Notes: a model not told the origin generated them from the sequence alone. Shown: positions 19,016-28,327, numbered from the stretch's first letter. The stretch: DNA of 64,000 bases from Tolypothrix sp. PCC 7712 (GCF_025860405.1 NZ_CP063788.1:112707-176706); one strand, 5' to 3'. Numbers and translations are program-made.

Positions 19016-20308
19016 TTACACTAACTTAATTTGATTGTAAGATAAGGATGACCAAAAATTTGACCATCGCTCAGAAGAACTTAAATATGCTGCCCTAAGA
19101 GCCATAACTCCTTCGGCTCCAAAAAAAGACCAATGCATACCTGCTTGTTTTAATCTTTGTGTAACCACACGCCGATTAGAACTTTCAACAACTCCTGAAC
19201 CAATCATTAAACCAGCTTTTAAATAAGAGCGATAATCAATTCGACTTTGATTATTAGTTAAATAACGCTCTAAATCGGTAATTGCTTTGGTTAAATCTTT
19301 CTTCTTTTTTGGGAATTGATGACAATTTTCAATTACTGTAGTCCATTCAGATTTCTTCAGTAATTGTTGTTGGGTTTTCACCCAATCTTTTTGAGTGTCT
19401 TCTTTATTCGGATAAGCGGCTTTCGCCACTGACCACACATATTCTGAGAGATGAAAAAAGTCGAGAATTTCCACCGAACCTGGAAATTGTTCTGATGCCA
19501 TCGACCAAATCCAATGTGCGCCATCACCAATCACTACAGTTTTTGTGGGTTTTGTAAGAGCTACTTGATGATATAAATGGGAGACTCTATCCCTAAATTC
19601 TCTCCGCGATTTTAAAGTAGCTACATATTCCCTTTCCCGGATCACACCTCTTTTTTTACCAACTTTTTGATGGTCTTTACTCCAGAAAATTACACCAACT
19701 TTTGCTTCTTTATATCCTTGTTTTTGATTCAAGGGAGTCATGACTCCATCAACTCCCACATATAATAAATCTGGTGGCTCATCCTCTAAATTAGGGACTT
19801 CAAACTCTGAAGAAGTGTCTGGCAAACATTCTCCATCGAACTCTTGTGTTTGTAGTTCATTTCCGATTTTTTCTACTTGATTAGCTAAAGTTTTTTCTGC
19901 TAACTCTAACGTTGTCCATTTTTGAAACAAGGAGTGAGAGTTAGGAAACTCACTACTGATTCCCAAAGCGCAGGCTAATTCTAATACCATTGGTAGCCAT
20001 TTATCTTTTGGTAGACCTAACTCTTCATCAACCTTGACCTTAATACCATCTCTTGTAACGTAAGCTCTACGTACAAGAACCATTTCACCTAATGGAGTGT
20101 AATATCTTTTTTCTCGTTTAGTTCTCGGATGTGAGTATTGGGCTTCTTTTTCTTCTATTTTGGCTTGAAATAAGCTTTTTTGCACCTCGTTCCCTAATTT
20201 TAGCCACATACTGTAGAATTCGCGCACAAATTCTTCTAAATGGTTCCACTCCGGTAAGGAATTGAGTGTGTCATGAATGTGAGACAGAATTGATTGGAGG
20301 TTGTTCAT
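19016..20308 (-). CDS. ISKra4-family DDE transposase
   Basis: A 430-aa transposase. The start MNNLQSILSHIHDTL is followed by a helical N-terminal region with TKREKRYYTPLGEMVLVRRAYV, typical of ISKra4 transposases. Catalytic regions are LLYVGVDGVMTPL (first Asp), VVIGDGAHWIWSMASEQFPG (second Asp; GDGAHWIW is a family hallmark) and MIGSGVVESSNRRVVTQRLKQAGMHWS (Glu). It has no internal stop or frameshift and is the main gene of the element at 18483-20392. Confidence 0.88.
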   Translation of the reverse strand: MNNLQSILSHIHDTLNSLPEWNHLEEFVREFYSMWLKLGNEVQKSLFQAKIEEKEAQYSHPRTKREKRYYTPLGEMVLVRRAYVTRDGIKVKVDEELGLPKDKWLPMVLELACALGISSEFPNSHSLFQKWTTLELAEKTLANQVEKIGNELQTQEFDGECLPDTSSEFEVPNLEDEPPDLLYVGVDGVMTPLNQKQGYKEAKVGVIFWSKDHQKVGKKRGVIREREYVATLKSRREFRDRVSHLYHQVALTKPTKTVVIGDGAHWIWSMASEQFPGSVEILDFFHLSEYVWSVAKAAYPNKEDTQKDWVKTQQQLLKKSEWTTVIENCHQFPKKKKDLTKAITDLERYLTNNQSRIDYRSYLKAGLMIGSGVVESSNRRVVTQRLKQAGMHWSFFGAEGVMALRAAYLSSSERWSNFWSSLSYNQIKLV

Positions 20309-20392
20309 GGGTAGTTTGGTTGCATCGCATCAAGAGCTATGTTAGCGTATTAAATCCGCTAACTACTCTCCCACACCTTTTTTCGTTCACCC

Positions 20393-22203
20393 GGAAACAG
20401 GTAGCGAAACTCGTGCCTATCTCTGCTGCGAATGCGTGTTGGTTCCCACAAAGGATTGACTACAACTCTTGCAATGACGTTGATTGAGCCGGGAGCATCC
20501 GCAGGCATGGCAAAGGAGCGATAAAGCCGTTCATCTTTCTTAAAGTCAAAAAAGTAACTGGGGTGAGACTCTGACCATTTTTTGGCATCGGCGAGTAAAT
20601 TTTCTCCACCTATTTCTTTGAGATCTTCCAATCTTTCTGCACTTTTGGGCGAATCTACCTCAACCTGAAGTGCTTGAAATAGACGGTTTAGTAGCTTCCT
20701 TTGTCGTTTTTCAAATCGCTCTACATTTTCACCGTCTTGGGGCATCGATGACTGTACACGCCCAATGTTTGTTGCTACTAGCCCTACTTTATTTTGACTG
20801 CTAGCAGCAGCAATCTCTGCTAAATTTTTGTATTTTAAGTTGCCTTCTCCATCTGTAATTTCCGTATACGCCAGCTTAGGGCGTTGTTTAACTGGCTCAA
20901 ATCGCCCCGGTTCACCTGCGCGGAGAGTTTCTTGAGCAATATTAGGTAGTTTACTAGCAGAACTGACCATTAATTGGTCGCCGTCAAAATCGGCTTGGTG
21001 GTATTCCTCGGCATCCTTGGGGTGAATCCAAACTACATTGCGAGTTTTCTTCAATTCTGGATCGTGGATGTTACTGTAGAGGCGGATGTTGTCTGAGTTG
21101 ACGATGGGGTAACGGGTGAGAATGACATCTCCTTCCGGTAGATGGGGTACACAGATTGTGCCACGAGTTAGGCGATCGCATGGCATTGCCATACCCGAAT
21201 TATGGTTGTATCCACCCTTAATTGCTAGATCACGCCATTGATTGGCTATGTAATCGGTGGCAAACTTGCGAAATTTGGGGGTTTCAATCAATTGACCATA
21301 TTTATCGCTGCGTAATAGGGAAATCCAGCGAGATTCCTGCGCTTGATTGTTAGCATTACCCTCAATTTCGTTAAAAGCTTCTTCTGACTGCTCTTGCTGC
21401 GATGGCGGAACGCCCGCCGTAGGCGATCGCTGTTGTTTGTCATATTGTTGAATGATATATTTTGCTAACACCAAGGGATTGCGCTGCAACTCGGCAAGTT
21501 CTCTAGCTTTTTCTTCGGTGGGTTTGCTCAAATCTTCTTTGATTGCTTCTTCTGAGTACCAAATGGTAAACTGCCAACTATTATCGTAGCTGGTAGCTTT
21601 GGCGTTACCTCGATTACCAATTACCGCTTGGGGAAACTCATAGTCACCGCAGGGTATTAAGTTTTTGAGTTCCGACTTTTTAATACCTTTAATTGAGGAA
21701 CGATCCATAATAATGTCGTAGCCTTGGGCATCAGTCAAATTGGCATCGGGTAGGAAAGTACCTTTGGACAAGAAGCTGGTTTTTGGGTACTGAGAATTAT
21801 CTGGTTCAGTCCAATTACTCCTCCAGGCAAACCGAAATTGGAATGGACAATTGCCTTCTCCTCCTAATTGTTTGGCAAGTTGGGGCGAAATCTTGCAGTG
21901 ACAGTCTCCTGTTTTATAATGAGCATATTGTGGATCTTCAAAGTCCACAATTTTAACTCGCAGCCCTGTAAAAGTTTCTGAGCCTTTGTAGCAATTGCTA
22001 ACTAGTAAAGAACCATAGCGACAGGCAGTATCCGGTTCTGTAGCAAATAAGCGTCTAATTTTTTTATGCAATGAATCATCCGCAAAGTAATAACTATTGC
22101 CAGAACTGAAAGCTAACTTGCGTCGGATTCCATCACTAAAGGTTCTTTGTCTTAAATGGTTGGCATCTGGATTTTTACTGTCAATTTTAACCAGTAGTAG
22201 AGC
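20393..22203 (-). pseudogene. Two-barrel RNA polymerase-like gene fragment (RdRP-like, DFDGD motif)
   Basis: About 603 codons, open at both ends into IS sequence. The frame enters from the IS4-like end (LLLVKIDSKNPDANHLRQ), passes an internal ATG at 22071, and leaves into the ISKra4-like end before a stop at 20359. Near residue 100 it reads GDCHCKISPQLAKQLG, then PFQFRFAW and, after an insertion, KGTFLPD. This is the DG-x-IS-LA...FQ-R...KG pattern of the first barrel of RNA-dependent RNA polymerases. Later come EGDVILTRYPIVNSDNIRL, VVWIHP and YHQADFDGDQLMVSS, the R-P...DFDGD catalytic loop of the second barrel, shared with RpoC (NADFDGD). The sequence shows the motifs; the assignment to two-barrel polymerases is an inference. 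It lies on the same strand as the PRTRC genes upstream. Confidence 0.6.
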
Positions 22204-22395
22204 AATACTGTTCGGTTAAGGAAAAAGAGGGGGGTAAGATCAAGAGAAATTTGTTCGCGTATTTATTGCGAGAACTAGAGACTAAAAAAAGATGGACAAA
22301 TTCTCATACACTCAAACTATGAGAGAGAAAATAGTTAAACTATGAAATTATAAATTGAGAAACAATAAATTACCGTAGCGTCAAACTAAATAGAT

Positions 22396-23793
22396 TCAAC
22401 TTGCACGTTTAATAATTTGAAAAGATAACTGTTGTCTTGGAGTACAATTATTCCTGTGACTTCGTTTTTTACTCTTAAACTTAGAACGAGCCTTCTTCAC
22501 CACTCTAGGATTACTTCGCTGTTGTCGTAAAGGTATTTCTAAATCAGAAATTTCCGCCATTAACCAACTATAATATAAATTAATATCCACATTCGTATTT
22601 ATCTGGCGTTGGAACTCAGGAATAGCACGCCGAATCACTCGTAAACTCCCAACAAAACTTAACCTTAAAGGAGAAATATTCTTCAAATTGCTACTTTGAA
22701 ACATCAAACAACGTAAACAATAATGAGCCAACAACCAACCATAAAGTTCTTGCACCACTTCACGAGGATTCTTAGAACGAATAGGAATTTTCCTTGCTAA
22801 TAGATGTACTTTCAACTCATCTAAAGTATTCTCAGCTTCCCATCGCTTATGGTACTCTTGTGCTAACAGCAAAGCCGGAAACTTATCAACATCCATTAAA
22901 TTAGTAATCAACCGATAGGTTTTTAGAGTACTATCCTCCTCAATCACATATTCAATAATACGAACTGAAATTCGGGTTGCCCCCTTCTTTCTTGACTGTC
23001 CATCAGGTGCAATCCAAGATAAATAAGAACCATCTGCCAACGTTTTTACTACTTGAAACTTCACATGGGCAGGAACACGACCAAGGAAATGACCTTGTTG
23101 TTGGATGACAGTATGAACCATCTTAAAAGAATGCAATCCTCTGTCCCACATTAATAACATACTAGAATTAATACTGCGTAGTAATTTTAAAGCACCTCTT
23201 CTTTCTCCAATACGATAGGGAGAACAAAAAGCATCTATAATTAAATGAGTACCTGCTTCTACCAAAAAGACTAATCTGACTTTAGGAAAGCCTGGATATG
23301 TCCCTTTAGGAGAACCAGGATAGCCAAAGACTCTAGCATTTGTGGGAGTATCTGGAACATCAAAAACTGTTCCGTCTACAGCCATAATTCTGAATTCCCC
23401 CAAAAAAGCATCAGGTGTTAATATTGTTGCTAAGGGCTTTGCCACCAGTTCAAATAACCTTCTCATTACAGCTGCTCCGGTTCTTTGACGGGCTTCTGTA
23501 ATTGATGAAGCAGATGGGGGTTGAAGACGTAAACCTGATGGTATGTGTAAAGAACTCAAACCATGAATGAGATTTTTGAACACATCAACAATTGAATCAG
23601 ATGACCAAAAACTCAAGGCAATGACTAAGGTAACTATGACATAAGTTGGTAATATTCTGAGTCTTCGTTGAGAGCTACAAGTAGTTTCAATAGCCTTGGT
23701 GATGGTTTGAGCCGGAATTACCTGTGACAAAGCTAAAAGTATTTGTTGAGAATCTAGACAGGCTGTTTGTGCCTGAAAATTTACCAGTGGCAT
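22396..23793 (-). CDS. IS4-family DDE transposase
   Basis: A 465-aa transposase. Catalytic regions are MAVDGTVFDVPDTPTNARVFG (Asp), LLMWDRGLHSFKM (Asp) and YHKRWEAENTLDELKVHL, which fits the IS4 Y-2-R-3-E-6-K signature exactly. The N-terminus starts MPLVNFQAQTACLDSQQILLALSQVIP, and the C-terminus is strongly basic (KKARSKFKSKKRSHRNN). The reading frame is complete. It is divergent from the accessory ORF at 23888, leaving about 95 bases for shared promoters. Confidence 0.88.
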   Translation of the reverse strand: MPLVNFQAQTACLDSQQILLALSQVIPAQTITKAIETTCSSQRRLRILPTYVIVTLVIALSFWSSDSIVDVFKNLIHGLSSLHIPSGLRLQPPSASSITEARQRTGAAVMRRLFELVAKPLATILTPDAFLGEFRIMAVDGTVFDVPDTPTNARVFGYPGSPKGTYPGFPKVRLVFLVEAGTHLIIDAFCSPYRIGERRGALKLLRSINSSMLLMWDRGLHSFKMVHTVIQQQGHFLGRVPAHVKFQVVKTLADGSYLSWIAPDGQSRKKGATRISVRIIEYVIEEDSTLKTYRLITNLMDVDKFPALLLAQEYHKRWEAENTLDELKVHLLARKIPIRSKNPREVVQELYGWLLAHYCLRCLMFQSSNLKNISPLRLSFVGSLRVIRRAIPEFQRQINTNVDINLYYSWLMAEISDLEIPLRQQRSNPRVVKKARSKFKSKKRSHRNNCTPRQQLSFQIIKRAS

Positions 23794-23887
23794 ATGCTAA
23801 GAACAAAAATTTTTGTAGAATTTTAGTCTAATGGTCATAATATATTAAATGTTACTTAGTTCTCGAACACATTTCGAGAACATATAA

Positions 23888-24280
23888 ATGTTATTGATCA
23901 TGTCCACAAAAGAAGATGATCTCATTGCCAGAGCGGAACTGTTGCAACAGGCGATTGCGACTTTGCATCTGATGATTCAACAAATTAAAGCGGTGGGGGA
24001 AATTGCGCCTCCTGGTTGTTCTGTTTCCCGTTACCAAGCACGCGGTAAACAAGGGGTTTATTGGTACTACAAGTTACACGCTTCTCAAGCAATTTTCCCT
24101 ACTTCTCAACCAGGTAAGTTAACCAAATACAAGCATTTAGGGAAAGCTGGAAGTCCTGCTCACATTGATGCGGTTCTCTCGGTTGCTCGAAGGACTCAGG
24201 TTGATTACTTACAATCATGTATTGATTCTCTCCGACAAAACTGGGCTGACTTATACAACAGTCTCAAAGAGAAAAAGTAA
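23888..24280 (+). CDS. Small IS accessory protein (YWYYK/GKAGSP family), second copy
   Basis: 130 aa from 23888, or 126 aa from the better-placed ATG at 23900. It has an N-terminal helix (AELLQQAIATLHLMIQQIKAV), then CSVSRYQARGKQGVYWYYK, YKHLGKAGSPAHIDAV, and a C-terminal helix. The order of elements and the motifs RGK-G-YWYYK and K-LGKAGSPA are shared with the 133-aa protein at 18586-18987, although the two IS belong to different transposase families and place this gene in opposite relative orientation. The role is unknown. It is inside the inverted ends, so it moves with the element. Confidence 0.78.
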   Translation: MLLIMSTKEDDLIARAELLQQAIATLHLMIQQIKAVGEIAPPGCSVSRYQARGKQGVYWYYKLHASQAIFPTSQPGKLTKYKHLGKAGSPAHIDAVLSVARRTQVDYLQSCIDSLRQNWADLYNSLKEKK

Positions 24281-24371
24281 GTCTCTCAACTTTTTATTGT
24301 TCTCGCAATAAATACGCGAACAAATTTTTCTTGATCTGACCCCCTCTTTTTCCTTAACCGAACAGTATTGC

Positions 24372-24560
24372 AACACGATCTGGGTCAACAAAGCAAAGTT
24401 TCACCTGTTTACCTTGTTGAGAAAGAACTCTGCCTAACCGAACCAAAGAAGCAGCCAACCAAGAACCAGTACCACCACACCCAACTAACCACAGTTCTAT
24501 TTTCGAGTAGTTGAAACTCACGACAGGACAAGCAATTGCCAAATCAAGATTTAGCTCCAT
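24372..24560 (-). pseudogene. PRTRC ThiF-family protein, N-terminal fragment
   Basis: 63 codons, starting MELNLDLAIACPVVSFNYSKIELWLVG at 24560. They hold the nucleotide-binding GCGGTGSW motif and end at VDPDRV, after which the frame runs into the IS4-like terminus (AILFG, stop). E1-like ThiF proteins adenylate small protein or peptide substrates; PRTRC members continue past DPDRV for some 200 residues with further catalytic parts, all missing here. The start overlaps the stop of PRTRC protein A by 10 bases, as in an intact operon. The missing part is not found on the other side of the IS. Confidence 0.85.
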
Positions 24561-25243
24561 AAGTTCTCCATCACGTTGATGGGCGGTACATCAGTACTGT
24601 AAAATTTGCATCCAGATAAAAGCGAGACATCAACCATGAAAAAGTCTCGCTCAATGTCAAACACTGCTCTAGCAGGTACATCCCAACAGTGGCGAAACAG
24701 TCCAACCCGTAATTTAATCTCTGGTTTTTTGGTATTAACTCGACCTAGTACCGCATAGATACGAAAGCCAGATTCGTCAGCGTTATCATTAGTAGAGAAA
24801 AAGGCAGCTAAGGAACCGTGGGAATGGATATCGAAAGCCGCTTTATGGTGGGAAGAGTCGCTACCAGAATGGGTTGGCTGACAGCTAGTTGGAGTTTGAA
24901 TTTGCTGTGGGACTTGTAAATCCCAGCCTGCATCAGTACAGTGGAGGTGAAAGAGAATTTCGTGAAATTGATTGCCAGCTTGATAACTCAACCGCCACAT
25001 TTCCAGTAGCAGAGCTTTGGGAATTAAGGGAGTGACTTTGAGATAAGGCGTTAAATGAGGTAGCCCTTTGATAGTTTGGGTACTCAAGCAAATGGGCATT
25101 AATACCTCTATACCAGGACGAATGGCTCTAGCAAAGATGCCATTTCCGGCATAAAGGTACTCTAGTCCACTGCTGGTGTGTGTAGGCAGAGATGAAGATG
25201 TGACAATTTTGTAACCAATAATACCTTCAAGCAATAGGTTCAT
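24551..25243 (-). CDS. PRTRC system protein A (JAB/MPN metalloprotease-like)
   Basis: 230 aa from MNLLLEGIIGYK at 25243; an earlier in-frame start would overlap the upstream gene by 71 bases. The C-terminal half carries the JAMM signature FDIHSHGSLAAFFSTNDNADESGF, with the His-x-His pair and the downstream Ser/Asp residues expected to bind zinc. JAB proteins cleave ubiquitin-like or peptide substrates, and in PRTRC cassettes the protein stands beside a ThiF E1-like partner, as here. It overlaps protein B (17 bases) and the thiF fragment (10 bases), so the operon is tightly packed. The biochemical role of PRTRC is not established. Confidence 0.85.
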   Translation of the reverse strand: MNLLLEGIIGYKIVTSSSLPTHTSSGLEYLYAGNGIFARAIRPGIEVLMPICLSTQTIKGLPHLTPYLKVTPLIPKALLLEMWRLSYQAGNQFHEILFHLHCTDAGWDLQVPQQIQTPTSCQPTHSGSDSSHHKAAFDIHSHGSLAAFFSTNDNADESGFRIYAVLGRVNTKKPEIKLRVGLFRHCWDVPARAVFDIERDFFMVDVSLLSGCKFYSTDVPPINVMENLWS

Positions 25244-25985
25244 CAAGGATTTCCTGCACAAGCATAGCGACACTTTTTTGATTGCCGATAGGCACAAGGT
25301 CAGATACAGGATAGGTTGCGCGTCTACATCTTTTGTGCAGTTTTAGAAGTTGCTGGCGAACATCCTTGCGGTATTTCTGTGATTTACTTATTGTTAAATG
25401 GTTGGTGAAAATACTAGAAATAAACAAATTCCAAGCATGGTTAATTGATAGACCATTAGCAGCAGGTGGTTCGTTCACTCCCCAACACACCTGTCCAGAA
25501 CTGTAGACATTGGGTAGTGGCGCATGAAAGGCCGGCGCTTGAGGAGTAAACTCTTGTTCTTGAATTGCCCAAACCCAATACTTTAGTCCCTTACCCACAA
25601 ACACCATTGCAGGTAGTGGAACAGTTAAAGAACCAAGTTCATCGCAATTGATCGTATGAGTGGCTAGTGGGATAAATTTCACCAAATATGTGTCTGTACT
25701 GCCCGTACCCCAACGCACAATTCCTGGTTCCATCCAACCAGTATCAATTGGTTCGTTGCTGAAAGCAGTTCTCAAAGCTTCGGGTGAAATGCATTTGTAA
25801 ATATGAGCTTCGGGAATTTTTATGTCTTTGTGGTGGAAGATGTAAATGCCATCCAAAAATAGCAATTCTGCTTCAATTACTGGAGATTTTCGGGGATGGT
25901 CTGCCAAAATTGCTTGTAAAATCTCGCCTGATAAAATTGCTGTCGATGTGGTTTCAATTAACGTGGTTTCGATGCTTGTTTCCAT
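25227..25985 (-). CDS. PRTRC system protein B
   Basis: 252 aa starting METSIETTLIETTSTAIL. The second half has the family pattern PLPNVYSSGQVCWGVNEPPAANGLSINHAWNLFISSIFTNHL with a following KS, and an earlier WGTGSTDTYLVKFIPLATHT. No catalytic motif is evident and the function is unknown; the family is defined by its place in the plasmid PRTRC cassette. The ATG lies 3 bases from the left terminus of an IS. Removing that IS and one ATAG copy lets the upstream 28.1-kb gene overlap this start, as in an uninterrupted operon. Confidence 0.82.
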   Translation of the reverse strand: METSIETTLIETTSTAILSGEILQAILADHPRKSPVIEAELLFLDGIYIFHHKDIKIPEAHIYKCISPEALRTAFSNEPIDTGWMEPGIVRWGTGSTDTYLVKFIPLATHTINCDELGSLTVPLPAMVFVGKGLKYWVWAIQEQEFTPQAPAFHAPLPNVYSSGQVCWGVNEPPAANGLSINHAWNLFISSIFTNHLTISKSQKYRKDVRQQLLKLHKRCRRATYPVSDLVPIGNQKSVAMLVQEILDEPIA

Positions 25986-25987
25986 AG

Positions 25988-27376
25988 CCCTGTTTTGTCA
26001 CTCTGGCAGTAGTATAATAAGGTAAAAATGCTAGAACCAAGACACAGAGCATGGTACAGCCCCGTCCAGCCGCACCAACAGTCAAATTTGTGGACGAATA
26101 TTGCCAGTGGTATAAAAGTCTGTTTCCAGATGTTAGGAGTTTCGAGGCTTTTAAATATCTCCATGTAGGCTGCATTTCTGATCTAAAACGTAAAACATTG
26201 CCAGAAATAGCAAAAATCGTAGGATTAGATAACCAGCAAGGGTTGCATCATTTTCTAACTACATCACCTTGGGATATAGAAAAGTTAAGAACCTTAAGGT
26301 TAGAGTTAATTTTACAAGTGCTAAAAGGTAGACCAATCATTTTAATTATTGATGAGACAGGGGATAAAAAGAAAGGGAGCAAGACAGATTATGTGAAACG
26401 GCAGTATATAGGAAATTTGGGAAAAACAGATAATGGAATTGTGGCAGTGACAGTATATGGTGTTTTCTGTGGGATGACATTTCCATTACTGTTTGAAGTG
26501 TATAAACCCAGGGAAAGATTACAGGCAGGAGATAAGTACCGCACTAAACCAGAAATAGCAGCAATACTGATAAAAAAGCTACAATCAATGGGTTTTAAAT
26601 TCAACTTAGTACTTGCAGATAGCTTATATGGAGAGAGTGGTAAGAATTTCATATCTGTATTAGATGAACTAAACTTGAACTATATAGTAGCGATTCGGTC
26701 AAATCATTATGTAGAAATACTTCCACGACAACATATTCAATATTTAAAGTGGCAGAAGTTTCAAAGGGTATTCTCTGACTTGAGTCGGGAAAATCGATTT
26801 ATTAGAGAAATTATTCCGGGAAAACGTGGAGAACTTAGATATTGGCAAATTACTACAGATCCAGAAAATTTGCCTGATAACACTACTTGGTATGTGATGA
26901 GTAAATATCCAGACATTACGCCAAGAGAAGTTGGAAATTTTTACGGTTTAAGAACTTGGGTCGAGTACGGGTTAAAACAAAGTAAGAATGAATTAGGTTG
27001 GTCAGATTTTCGCCTGACTCACTACCCAGATATTGAGCGATGGTGGGAAATTATTTGCAGTGCTTATTTAATGGTTAGTCTGCATTCGGAGCAACTGTTT
27101 CAGTCTCCATCACAACGAGAGTCAAAATTTGTTTCACATCCTTGGTGGGATAATGGAAATGGCTGGAAGAACATTCTTAACAATCTTCGTTTGATTATTC
27201 AACCTTTTACTTTATTTAATCTGATATATCCCTGGTTAACGGTTTTTCCTATTCCTCAATTAGCTTTGGGTTTTTTTAAACTTCAATCTATTATTTATAG
27301 CCTCACCAGTTCAATTTTTATATCCCTGATTCACCCTGATTTCTACTTTTCCTCTGCCTAGAGTGACAAAAGAGGG
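25988..27376 (+). mobile_element. IS701-type element, copy 3 (complete)
   Basis: 1389 bp, ends CCCTGTTTTGTCACTCT and AGAGTGACAAAAGAGGG, flanked by the 4-bp duplication ATAG (25984-25987 and 27377-27380). It interrupts the PRTRC operon between the gene at 28.1 kb and protein B. Its transposase reads the same as copies 4 and 6 and as the visible parts of copies 1 and 5, indicating very recent expansion. Confidence 0.95.
26051..27361 (+). CDS. IS701-type DDE transposase (copy 3)
   Basis: A 436-aa transposase of the abundant isoform in this window. The N-terminal region with KRKTLPEIAKIVGLDNQQGLHHFL looks like a DNA-binding helical domain. The catalytic Asp regions are IIDETGDKKKG and LADSLYGES, and the Glu region is EYGLKQSKNELGW. 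A short leader of about 60 bases separates the left terminus from the ATG, and the stop lies 15 bases from the right terminus. The frame is intact, and identical copies nearby suggest it is or was recently active. Confidence 0.95.
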   Translation: MVQPRPAAPTVKFVDEYCQWYKSLFPDVRSFEAFKYLHVGCISDLKRKTLPEIAKIVGLDNQQGLHHFLTTSPWDIEKLRTLRLELILQVLKGRPIILIIDETGDKKKGSKTDYVKRQYIGNLGKTDNGIVAVTVYGVFCGMTFPLLFEVYKPRERLQAGDKYRTKPEIAAILIKKLQSMGFKFNLVLADSLYGESGKNFISVLDELNLNYIVAIRSNHYVEILPRQHIQYLKWQKFQRVFSDLSRENRFIREIIPGKRGELRYWQITTDPENLPDNTTWYVMSKYPDITPREVGNFYGLRTWVEYGLKQSKNELGWSDFRLTHYPDIERWWEIICSAYLMVSLHSEQLFQSPSQRESKFVSHPWWDNGNGWKNILNNLRLIIQPFTLFNLIYPWLTVFPIPQLALGFFKLQSIIYSLTSSIFISLIHPDFYFSSA

Positions 27377-28175
27377 ATAGTTTTAGTAGGATTTGAGCAT
27401 GAGGTTTTAAGTCTGCTTCTAACCAATCTATTAAGTTAGCTGCACAGTTCAGCATTCGGTCAGCTTGCTGCCATTTTCTGGTAAGAAAATCAATAGATGC
27501 TTTCGACCAAGGTAAAGAGGTGCAGTGAGGTTGGTGGTAATAATCGTCTGCGTATTCGTCCAACCAAAGGTTTTTAGTTTCATGGTCTAGCAGTTTTAAA
27601 GTTAAAGGCAGAAACTTTAAAGGATTATCTAAGTTATGACACTGCCGTTTTAGTTTTTTGTAGTCAATTTTGTCTGGGTGGTCGATGTTACTGTACGTAA
27701 TTTCGTAAATTGCAAATTCACTATCAAACCAATCGCTACCTTCTGGGTCTATGTCATCAAGCCAACAGCGACCATTATGGCTAAAAGGTAAAAGTAGTTG
27801 CCAACCGTCTTTAAGATGTTCAATTTCTCCATCCATTGTCCAATCAATACCCATTGGTGTAATAGGAATACTGTGCAATCTTTGTTCGTAGGCTGTTTCT
27901 ATAGTCCAGTCGGATAAGGGAAACAAATGAGCGTAAATCAGTACAATGAATTCCAGTTCTCTGGGACTATGGCAATCTATATCTGTAGGTGAATAAATAG
28001 TGGCTTGACTCGCTTTCCATTCGTTAGGGAAGTAGTGCTGATAAAGTCCTAATAAGGAGTAGATATTGAGTTGGGTTTCCAGATATTCAAGTGATTTAGT
28101 AGCATCTAAGGTAAATTGATACTGACTAAGGCTGTAAATTGCCTCTGCCATACTGAGGGGTACAAGGTGAGACAT
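27377..28175 (-). pseudogene. PRTRC-cassette protein (possible protein F), 3' end cut by an IS
   Basis: The frame starts MSHLVPLSMAEAIYSLSQYQF at 28175 and reads to ILLKL, where IS copy 3 begins; the rest to the stop at 27318 is IS-derived. Joining the flanks at the ATAG duplication gives a natural ending LLKLWKQASKPR and a stop about 30 bases inside protein B, so about 10 codons were displaced. The protein is acidic and aromatic-rich (CWLDDIDPEGSDWFDSEFAIYEI) with no motif I can name. Its place between C-like and B suggests PRTRC protein F, with modest confidence. It lacks membrane segments. Confidence 0.6.
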
Positions 28176-28327
28176 CTTTTAGTGCGACTTGTCATTTATT
28201 GGGGTCGGAATTGAACAACACAGAGACAGCGTTAGGGTGTGGGGTGGACTTCAGTCAAAATGCAAACTGCTGTAATTCGGACAATAATTTATCCCTCAAG
28301 TCAATTTCCAACCCCTTTTGTTAGCAG

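Larger units (their letters stand above)
18483..20392. mobile_element. ISKra4-like insertion sequence with accessory ORF
   Basis: About 1910 bp. Both ends begin with the inverted sequence GGGTGAACGAAAAAA (left from 18483, right ending at 20392) and have a second inverted part GTTAGCG...CGCTAAC slightly inside. It carries a transposase and a small ORF on the minus strand. The flanks are a PKS gene on the left and the 3' region of a polymerase-like gene on the right, and no target duplication is seen, so this copy sits at a rearrangement junction. Confidence 0.8.
22204..24371. mobile_element. IS4-like insertion sequence with accessory ORF and long inverted ends
   Basis: About 2168 bp. The inverted ends share GCAATACTGTTCGGTTAAGG and continue with few mismatches through a further 50 or so bases, including TTGTTCGCGTATTTATTGCG (left near 22252, right near 24305). 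It carries a transposase on the minus strand and a divergent small accessory ORF. The left flank is a polymerase-like gene and the right flank is a thiF fragment, with no matching target duplication, so this IS also marks a deletion or recombination junction. Confidence 0.82.

Noticed and set aside
18483..24371. A composite transposon formed by the ISKra4-like and IS4-like elements
   Set aside because: The two IS are of different families with different ends, so they cannot mobilise the segment between them as one unit.
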